DNA of 64,000 nt from Granulicella arctica. Lineage in GTDB: Bacteria > Acidobacteriota > Terriglobia > Terriglobales > Acidobacteriaceae. The stretch covers positions 2,666,001 to 2,730,000 of the forward strand of contig NZ_JAGTUT010000001.1 of the NCBI RefSeq assembly GCF_025685605.1, read 5' to 3'. Position numbers and translations under genes: made by a program. Positions 48,741 through 54,376 of this stretch are shown here, piece by piece; within the stretch, counting starts at the first letter, position 1, and every line of letters begins with the position of its first letter. Below the pieces are notes generated by a model. It ran no database searches and was not told the DNA's origin. It worked only from the letters and a program-made list of their open reading frames with translations.

Positions 48741-49837
48741 GAGGCTGCATCCAGAGCGCATTGTGCCTGGAGGTAGTGGTTCGCACCGCCTTTGGCAATC
48801 TGCTCGTCGACATCCTCCGAACGGAGCTTGCGCGAGACGCCGAGCTTACCCATGCAGCAAGCCTGCACCTCGGCGATTACTGCGAGGGCAATTGCTTCAG
48901 GGCCGTCACCGCCGAGGTCGAGACCAACGGGCGCGTAGATTCGGTCACAGCACGCCGCTACACTCCAGCCAATGCGAGCTGCTGTCTCGCTTACCAACAA
49001 GGCACTGCGATGGCGTGCGCCAAGCAATCCTAAGTAGCGTGGCCCAAGCGGGAGGATACGCTCAAGCAACTCGCGATCCTGCTCATAACTGTGCGTCATG
49101 AGGACGACCGCATCATCCTTCCTCATCTCTCGAACGGCCAACTCCGCATTCATCACGCTCTCTGCCGCAGGGAAACGCTCGGCGCGCGCGAACTGAACCC
49201 GGCCATCGGCGACCGTTACATGCCAACCAAGGAGTGCTGCCATACTCACGAGCGGCTTTGCGTCATCGCCCGCTCCCATAACGAAGAGGCGCTGCGGCGC
49301 GAGTAGCTCCTCGACGAAACGACCCTCATAGACTTGCCCCGGCTGAAGTTCGCGTGCGCAGTCTAGCTTGACTCGATCCACTCTGTCGCTGGCGAAGATG
49401 ACGTTGCCATCGGTGTCATAGATCGCTCGGCGCAACCCCCTGCCGTTGCCAGGCAGAAAGGTGACAACGCGGCTTTCATGGCCACGCAGGGAGTCTCCGA
49501 TTGCAGAGACCAGGGCCTCGAACTCAGGCGTTCCCGTGGGCTCGATCAGGAGGTCTACCGTGCCGCCGCAACCCAGGCCGAAGGGGATCTCGGCGGTGTC
49601 GTCGAAAAGAGTCGAATAGCGCTCGACGATTGCGCCCTGGCGCACCATCCACGCGGCTTTGCGGATCACCTCGGCCTCAAGGCATCCGCCGCTTATGGTT
49701 CCGGCGTACTCGCCTGAACTGCTGATCATGAGTCGCGCGCCTGGCCGACGATAGGTCGAGCCTTCGGAGCCTACCAAGGTGACCAGTACCGAAGCGGTGC
49801 CTTGCCGCCATAAGTCTACGATCTGTCTCCGCTCCAT
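48737..49837 (-). CDS. xdhC: XdhC-family maturation protein of molybdenum hydroxylases
   Basis: 366 residues from ATG 49837 with AGAGGGAAG upstream; the in-frame ATG at 49897 adds 20 residues with no support. XdhC binds molybdenum cofactor and inserts its sulfurated form into xanthine-dehydrogenase-type enzymes. N-terminal domain: LVTLVGSEGSTYRRPGARLMI and GTISGGCLEAEVI; Rossmann-like C-terminal domain: RLFVMGAGDDAKPLV and GLLGARHR. It shares an operon with mocA. Confidence 0.93.
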   Translation of the reverse strand: MERRQIVDLWRQGTASVLVTLVGSEGSTYRRPGARLMISSSGEYAGTISGGCLEAEVIRKAAWMVRQGAIVERYSTLFDDTAEIPFGLGCGGTVDLLIEPTGTPEFEALVSAIGDSLRGHESRVVTFLPGNGRGLRRAIYDTDGNVIFASDRVDRVKLDCARELQPGQVYEGRFVEELLAPQRLFVMGAGDDAKPLVSMAALLGWHVTVADGRVQFARAERFPAAESVMNAELAVREMRKDDAVVLMTHSYEQDRELLERILPLGPRYLGLLGARHRSALLVSETAARIGWSVAACCDRIYAPVGLDLGGDGPEAIALAVIAEVQACCMGKLGVSRKLRSEDVDEQIAKGGANHYLQAQCALDAAS

Positions 49838-50084
49838 GGATCTTCCCTCTTTACCTCCGATCCTCGCATACTCAGCGAAGCTCATGAGGAATGGCAATTG
49901 GATGCGTCTGAGCTCTCTTCAGCACCCAAACGCTATTTCCTTCGGATTGGATAGAGGTTCGAGTTGTGTTGGCGGCTTCGATACTCTGCTAAACTATGTC
50001 AGTCGGTATAGCGGATCAGCAAGCCTGCCCGAGGCGCTTGAGCTACACGAAATGCGAGTTCTGACAGTTCCTCCACAGTATGTT

Positions 50085-50161
50085 CGGAATGTAGCGCAGC
50101 CTGGTAGCGCACCTGCTTCGGGAGCAGGGGGTCGAGAGTTCGAATCTCTCCATTCCGACCA
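50085..50161 (+). tRNA. tRNA-Pro (anticodon CGG)
   Basis: 77 nt with encoded CCA. Acceptor arms CGGAATG (50085-50091) and CATTCCG (50151-50157), then ACCA. The D arm holds AGCCTGGTAGCGCA. The anticodon stem CCTGC/GCAGG closes loop TTCGGGA with CGG at 50119-50121. The T arm is GAGAG-TTCGAAT-CTCTC. Reads CCG. It lies between xdhC and the FAD subunit, opposite in strand. Confidence 0.96.
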
Positions 50162-50176
50162 TTTCCCAATCCCCAT

Positions 50177-51028
50177 CTATAGCAGGCGCAGGAACTCTTC
50201 GAGGAGATTCGCGGCGACGGCGCTGCGATATTTGCCCGTGCTTCGGATGTCATCGATTGGGCGTGTCTCGCTCAGCAAGGCTGCCCGTGCTTCGGCGATT
50301 GTACTGTCGGATATGCTTTTGCCGCGAAGGGCGGCTTCCGTCGCGGTGAGGCGAATCGGTGCGTCGCGCATGCTGGCTGCGCCGATGCGGATATCTTCGA
50401 TCAGACCATTGCTTACTCGAGACAGCGCGGCGATGGCGACCTTTGAGATAGCTTGTGCATTGCGCGTTCCAACCTTGCGCGAATAGGGAACATACCCGCT
50501 GAAGTCACGTCTCATGGTGATGCTATGCAGTAGTTCGTCCGGGCGAATCGCCGTCTTCTTGTAGCCCAAATGGAAGTCGCGATAGGGAATCGTCCGTGTT
50601 CCGCTTGCCGAGATCAACGTGAGAACAGCGTCGTAGACGAGCAAGGCTGGCAGCGAGTCGGCGGCAGGCGACGCGTTGATGACGTTACCGCCGAGCGTGC
50701 CGCGATTCTGATTGGCGATGCTGCCTGTCCAACTTGCAGCCTGGCTAAGAAGGGTGAAGTCGCTGGCGATGACGGAATTGCGGCGCAAATCGGTGAACGT
50801 CGTGCCTGAGCCGATGGTGATGGAATCGCTGGTGATATCAAGGAAGCGGAGTTCCTTCAGGTGATTGATTGACAGGAGAGGCTTGTGGGGAAGACGTCCT
50901 GCTGCGAGAGCGACCATCAGTTCGGTGCCTCCGGCGATCGGCGTGTAACGGCCGTCACTGAGTGCGGCAAGTGCGGCGTCGAGCGTCGCCGGAGCGATCA
51001 GGTCGTACTCACTTACATTCGCGCGCAT
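50177..51028 (-). CDS. Molybdenum hydroxylase FAD-binding subunit (xanthine dehydrogenase M subunit type)
   Basis: 283 residues. Carries FAD and passes electrons from the Fe-S subunit to the acceptor. FAD motifs: YTPIAGGTELMV and NRGTLGGNVINASPAAD, followed by the CO-dehydrogenase flavoprotein C-terminal domain (KVGTRNAQAISKVAIAAL). AAAGGAG precedes ATG. Works with the 2Fe-2S protein just upstream and presumably the large subunit at 54377-56653. Confidence 0.94.
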   Translation of the reverse strand: MRANVSEYDLIAPATLDAALAALSDGRYTPIAGGTELMVALAAGRLPHKPLLSINHLKELRFLDITSDSITIGSGTTFTDLRRNSVIASDFTLLSQAASWTGSIANQNRGTLGGNVINASPAADSLPALLVYDAVLTLISASGTRTIPYRDFHLGYKKTAIRPDELLHSITMRRDFSGYVPYSRKVGTRNAQAISKVAIAALSRVSNGLIEDIRIGAASMRDAPIRLTATEAALRGKSISDSTIAEARAALLSETRPIDDIRSTGKYRSAVAANLLEEFLRLL

Positions 51029-51041
51029 GGGCTCCTTTCGT

Positions 51042-51245
51042 TTAGTGCGGGCTGAAGTTACCGAGGATGCCGAAGCAGATAAGTACCGTTCCGACGAAGT
51101 TCAGGACGGCTCGGCAGAACCACTGCGGGTTTTCACCGTCAGGACTTGCACAGGGAGAGAAGCTACTTCCGCCACGCACAATGCCGATCAGGATGGCGAG
51201 AATACCGAGGGCGAGAGGGATGTCTCTGAGGATGTTGATGTGCAT
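51042..51245 (-). CDS. Small membrane protein overlapping the 2Fe-2S subunit gene
   Basis: 67 residues. ATG 51245 has a perfect GGAGGT seven bases upstream, located inside the 3' end of the 2Fe-2S gene; the overlap is 58 bp out of frame. Two hydrophobic segments: residues 9-25 (IPLALGILAILIGIVRG) and about 43-64 (FCRAVLNFVGTVLICFGIL), separated by a loop with SPCASPDGENPQ. Not recognised. It could be a membrane anchor for the hydroxylase or an unrelated passenger. Confidence 0.65.
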   Translation of the reverse strand: MHINILRDIPLALGILAILIGIVRGGSSFSPCASPDGENPQWFCRAVLNFVGTVLICFGILGNFSPH

Positions 51246-51733
51246 GGAAGACCTCCATGAGCAGCATTCTTACTTGCGCAGGATTGTACAGCGGCGAAGA
51301 TACGGCTGTAACCAGTGCAGCGGCAGAGATTTCCGGCGAGACCTTCCTGGATCTGGGGCAAAGTTGGCGTCGGATGTTTTGCAAGCAGATGATGCGTTGC
51401 GAGAATCATGCCAGGAGTGCAGATGCCGCATTGAGCACCGCCCTCTTCGAGGAAGCATTGCTGGATCGGGTGGAGCGTTTCGCCTATGGCAAGTCCCTCG
51501 ATGGTGATGATGGTTGCGCCGTTCGCCTGAAGAGCAGGAACGAGGCAGGAGTTCACAAGGTCGCCGTTCATCAGGACAGAGCAGGAGCCACATTCGCCTT
51601 CGCCACAGCCTTCTTTTGCGCCGGTGAGTCGAAGATCTTCGCGCAGTAGATCGAGCAGGCGTTTCATGGGAGGTGCTGCGAGCGCGTGAGTGTTGCCATT
51701 TAGCGTAAAAGCGATCTCTGTGTTCTGGCTCAT
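51188..51733 (-). CDS. Molybdenum hydroxylase 2Fe-2S subunit
   Basis: 181 residues. Two [2Fe-2S] clusters transfer electrons from the molybdenum site to FAD. Plant-type ferredoxin cluster: Cys43, Cys48, Cys51, Cys63 (CGEGECGSC and NSC). Second cluster: Cys102, Cys105, Cys137, Cys139 (CGIC and CRC). After GYSRIFAAVQ, where such proteins usually end, there is a tail of about 30 Ser/Thr-rich residues that overlaps the small membrane protein gene. AAAGGAG precedes ATG. Confidence 0.95.
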   Translation of the reverse strand: MSQNTEIAFTLNGNTHALAAPPMKRLLDLLREDLRLTGAKEGCGEGECGSCSVLMNGDLVNSCLVPALQANGATIITIEGLAIGETLHPIQQCFLEEGGAQCGICTPGMILATHHLLAKHPTPTLPQIQEGLAGNLCRCTGYSRIFAAVQSCASKNAAHGGLPCTSTSSETSLSPSVFSPS

Positions 51734-51803
51734 CCATACGCTCCTTTATGGTGCAGGTGGGGCGACCCCTCCCCCCGTACCAAAGTGACAAAGTATTCAA
51801 AGT

Positions 51804-51848
51804 AAACTACTTAGGTGGGTACTTAGAACGCCTTAGGTACGAAGTAAT
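51804..51848. repeat. Cluster of TACTTAG and CGAAGTAAT motifs upstream of the 2Fe-2S gene
   Basis: TACTTAG occurs at 51808-51814 and 51819-51825, then CCTTAGGTAC (51831-51840) and CGAAGTAAT (51840-51848). AAACTACTTAGG (51804-51815) recurs on the other strand at 54201-54212, and CGAAGTAAT recurs at 54090-54098. The region is divergent between the 2Fe-2S gene and the cupin gene, so these could be operator sites. Confidence 0.4.
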
Positions 51849-51988
51849 TAACATTCGGCCATGCTGTTACAGTGCAGTAGGAGAAGCGATCTGTCCATAG
51901 TATAGGGATGTGACCAGAGTGGCTCTGCCGCGTCCGGTAGGCGGTGGCGGTGTGTTCCGCTAGGATTCGAGTTGAGTGAGGAAGGACC

Positions 51989-52708
51989 ATGATGGTGTAC
52001 CGCTTCAAGAGTTTTCGTACCCGGGGAACCATGTTCCTGCTTGTGGCCTGTGCCGCGTGGTCTGCGCGGGCGAACGGGCAGGACCCGCTGAAGACATTGC
52101 CGAACAACTACAAGCTCGCCTTTGAGAACAGCGCGGTGGCGGTGATTCGGGCTCACTATGGACCGCATGAGAAGGTTCCGGTCCACGACCACGCCAGTTC
52201 TTCGACCGTGTTCGTTTACCTGAATGACTCGGGGCCGGTGCGAATCGAACATGAAGACGAAGGAGTTATCTCGTCGGTGGTGCGGCCGCCGACGTTCATC
52301 GGATCGTACCGTATCGCTCCGGCGCTGAAGGAGCGGCATCGCATTGAGAATATGGGCGACACGAGCTCAGACTTTCTGCGCGTTGAACTGAAGCAGGTTT
52401 CGCTTGACCTCAAAGAGCCGTTTCGTGGGAAGGCGCCCTCGATGCCGCTACAAGCTGAGGATCTTGTTGAATTCACCGCTCCTGCCGTCCAGGTTGAGCG
52501 GATTGTCTGCGCAGAGAGGTCTCCATGCGACCTCAAGGCTGCCTCAGCACCCTCGCTAGTAATTGCACTGACTCCGCTCGAGATGGGTGAGAAACTTGCG
52601 GTTGGAATGACACGCTGGGTTGCTGCCGGGCAGGCTTTGACGATGCGGCCGGATGGAGCTTCACCGGCGCATATACTCCGGATACTGCTTCCAGACACGG
52701 CTAAATAA
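51989..52708 (+). CDS. Secreted cupin-like protein of unknown function
   Basis: 239 residues. AGGAAGGACC lies directly before ATG 51989. Signal peptide with hydrophobic MFLLVACAAWSARA, mature start near residue 30. Two cupin-like halves: the first has PVHDHASSSTVFVYLND, where the HDH may hold a metal; the second (about 165-235) ends in AHILRILLP. Two Cys in CAERSPC may form a disulfide. It is convergent with the radical SAM gene. Whether it belongs to that system is unknown. Confidence 0.85.
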   Translation: MMVYRFKSFRTRGTMFLLVACAAWSARANGQDPLKTLPNNYKLAFENSAVAVIRAHYGPHEKVPVHDHASSSTVFVYLNDSGPVRIEHEDEGVISSVVRPPTFIGSYRIAPALKERHRIENMGDTSSDFLRVELKQVSLDLKEPFRGKAPSMPLQAEDLVEFTAPAVQVERIVCAERSPCDLKAASAPSLVIALTPLEMGEKLAVGMTRWVAAGQALTMRPDGASPAHILRILLPDTAK

Positions 52709-52712
52709 AGAC

Positions 52713-52728
52713 CTATCTATATAGATAG
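52713..52728. repeat. 16-bp perfect palindrome between cupin and radical SAM genes
   Basis: CTATCTATATAGATAG at 52713-52728, in the 33-bp gap between the two convergent genes. With no loop and mostly A/T it is a weak hairpin; it could be a protein-binding site or a modest bidirectional end signal. Confidence 0.5.
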
Positions 52729-52741
52729 ATGTAAGCGCCGA

Positions 52742-53758
52742 TTAGAAGCATTCGACCTGCGCCTGGAGTTCAGGACTGGACTTGTAGTAGATGCTCATTG
52801 CTGACATGAGCCTGTTGACGGCGGGTTCGCTGATCCGTTCTCGCAGCTTCGTAATGACTTCGGGTACGCTGCTCAGATCGAGGCAGACCTCGCAGATGCC
52901 CGTGTAGCTGCTTCGAACGGGCAGCGTGTCCTTCAAAGAAGGCTCATCTTTAATAAGGTTGAAGAGCGCGTATGGGCCAACATTGCTGATCGCCTCAAGC
53001 AGGGGATCGTTGACTGAGCGACTGAAGATGCTCTCGAGCGATTCATCATTGGTGTTGCCGAGGGTGAGCGGCGAATCTGGATTCTTGAGGCCGCGCGATG
53101 GCCCGCAGCAGCCGTAGACCTGACCATTCGGCTCGATGACGGGCTGGAGGACCGTGCGACAGCCGCGCATGTGCGGCATCTCCCCGAAGGTAAAGTGGCT
53201 TTCCGGGAGCGTTGCAGCAGCGCCAAGGCGCAATATTTGTGCTTTTTCGTACCGAACACCGATGGTGATCAACTTCTGTTCGATGCGCGGGATAGGGCCG
53301 GCTGTGTTTACGACGCCGCGAACTTCGACGGGCAATCCAATTTCCTTGGCCGTTTTGACGACCAAAAGAGCGTTCTCCTGCGGCGAAAACTCTTCATGAT
53401 ACTCGTCCCAACTGACCGTCAGCGAGTTGAGTCCCGCTTCCTTCAAGCCGGCGATACGCTCCCTTGCGATGTGGGGCTTTGCCGTGCTGACCCAGCCGCA
53501 GCCGGTGACGAGGGAGACGCCGAGGCCAAGGGCCCTGGCTTCGCGGATGAGCGGAATAATTTCGTTGTAGTAGAGGAGCGGCTCGCCGCCTGTAAAACAA
53601 ACCTGGTCGGAATACCGGGCGATGACTTTGATGTATTCGCTGGCCACGCTCTGTTCCATCTTCTCCGCAACTTTGGGGGAAGACTCAATGATGCAGTGTC
53701 TGCAGGCGAGGGGGCAGGTGCGGGTATAGAGCAGACCGATTGTGAGATATCTCATCAT
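52742..53758 (-). CDS. Radical SAM protein with SPASM/Twitch-type auxiliary cluster, putative peptide maturase
   Basis: 338 residues. Radical SAM cluster: Cys15, Cys19, Cys22 (CPLACRHC); SAM-binding GGEP at 57-60. C-terminal auxiliary-cluster ligands: Cys200-x11-Gly-x4-Cys217, Cys218, then Cys289-x2-Cys292 and Cys337. CX11GX4C is the start of the SPASM/Twitch signature found in enzymes that modify ribosomal peptides. There is no N-terminal PqqD-like recognition domain: the CxxxCxxC starts at residue 15. The ribosome site before ATG 53758 is weak. It lies 107 bp after a 56-residue lasso-like precursor gene, its likely substrate. Reaction unknown (crosslink, epimerisation or other). Confidence 0.9.
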   Translation of the reverse strand: MMRYLTIGLLYTRTCPLACRHCIIESSPKVAEKMEQSVASEYIKVIARYSDQVCFTGGEPLLYYNEIIPLIREARALGLGVSLVTGCGWVSTAKPHIARERIAGLKEAGLNSLTVSWDEYHEEFSPQENALLVVKTAKEIGLPVEVRGVVNTAGPIPRIEQKLITIGVRYEKAQILRLGAAATLPESHFTFGEMPHMRGCRTVLQPVIEPNGQVYGCCGPSRGLKNPDSPLTLGNTNDESLESIFSRSVNDPLLEAISNVGPYALFNLIKDEPSLKDTLPVRSSYTGICEVCLDLSSVPEVITKLRERISEPAVNRLMSAMSIYYKSSPELQAQVECF

Positions 53759-53808
53759 GGTTTGGTGTACCGGGCTCGATCTTTCGCAGCGGCGAGAGGG
53801 AATTGCCC

Positions 53809-53842
53809 GAAGGTGCGTACGAGCACATTAGTACGCACCTTC
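53809..53842 (-). other. Perfect hairpin between precursor peptide and radical SAM genes
   Basis: GAAGGTGCGTAC (53809-53820) and GTACGCACCTTC (53831-53842), 12 bp with a 10-nt loop. No U-tract follows on minus. Such a structure can stabilise the precursor mRNA and lower read-through to the enzyme gene. Confidence 0.65.
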
Positions 53843-53865
53843 AGAAGAACTTGGCTCAATGGAGC

Positions 53866-54036
53866 TTAGAACGTTACCGAGGTAACAGACTGAATTACGA
53901 CTGCGACTGCATCGGGAGATGCGAGGTCTGGGTTGATGAGACCAAACACTTTCGTGCTCTCGACAAGAGAGCCATACTCTGTCACGGTTGGCTTGCTATA
54001 GGGACGTTTTGATACCTTTTCGGAGATGTTGTTCAT
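53866..54036 (-). CDS. Putative RiPP precursor peptide with lasso-type leader
   Basis: 56 residues, ATG 54036 with AGGAG six bases upstream, TAA at 53868-53866. The leader holds Tyr13-x2-Pro16-x-Val18-x3-Gly22-x5-Thr28 (KRPYSKPTVTEYGSL then VEST), which matches the lasso leader pattern YxxPxLxxxGxxxxxT with Val for Leu. The remaining part after Lys29 is 27 residues, has no Cys or Lys, is Val/Ser/Pro-rich, has Asp at its eighth position (NPDLASPD) and ends VTSVTF. The adjacent radical SAM gene suggests it is modified by that enzyme. No lasso B or C protein is in the window. Core boundary and product are inference. Confidence 0.78.
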   Translation of the reverse strand: MNNISEKVSKRPYSKPTVTEYGSLVESTKVFGLINPDLASPDAVAVVIQSVTSVTF

Positions 54037-54073
54037 AGAGTGCTCCTGTCCGGGAGAAATTGGTGTTGTTTCG

Positions 54074-54101
54074 AATGTACTAAAGTTCTCGAAGTAATCA
54101 A
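54074..54101 (-). promoter_or_regulatory. Promoter of the precursor peptide gene
   Basis: On minus, TTGATT (54101-54096), 16 bp, TACATT (54079-54074); predicted start near 54067, leader of about 30 nt. Confidence 0.5.
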
Positions 54102-54117
54102 GTAAAAAGTTACTTCG
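54090..54117. promoter_or_regulatory. Operator-like inverted repeat over the -35 box
   Basis: CGAAGTAA (54090-54097), 12 nt, TTACTTCG (54110-54117): perfect 8-bp arms about two helical turns apart, covering the -35 hexamer. This fits a dimeric regulator. The half-site recurs as CGAAGTAAT at 51840. Confidence 0.5.
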
Positions 54118-54184
54118 GCTAGTATTTGTGTCTTAATGCTCGGAAGCAGACAAGTTGCTCGTGAAGTGTGAAAAAGATCTACAA

Positions 54185-54219
54185 GCAAAACCAAACTACC
54201 CCTAAGTAGTTTTGTTTGC
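54185..54219. repeat. Long AT-rich inverted repeat
   Basis: Inner arms AAACTAC (54193-54199) and GTAGTTT (54206-54212), outer arms GCAAA (54185-54189) and TTTGC (54215-54219), with one bulge and one mismatch between. It lies 158 bp after the large-subunit stop and may end that transcript; its inner part shares AAACTACTTAGG with 51804-51815. Confidence 0.5.
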
Positions 54220-54376
54220 CATCTTTATGTCCGCATGAACTTAATTGAGGGCACGGAAAGGTTTGACCTTTGTTAGAAATGTGACTTTAGTTTTTGTGAG
54301 TTGTAATGGGAGTAAATTGTGCCTTATGGGTTCAAGAGAACTCTACCGGGAGATCATTTTATGTCGCTGCGGCAGT

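Larger units (their letters stand above)
54037..54376. other. Regulatory gap between large hydroxylase subunit and precursor peptide gene
   Basis: 340 bp, clearly more AT-rich than its surroundings. Contains the precursor promoter and inverted repeat (54074-54117) and a long inverted repeat at 54185-54219. No further peptide gene with a ribosome site was found on either strand. Confidence 0.5.

Noticed and set aside
51734..54376. Transposon or insertion sequence around the RiPP-like cassette
   Set aside because: No transposase, no terminal inverted repeats with target duplications; only short shared words were found.
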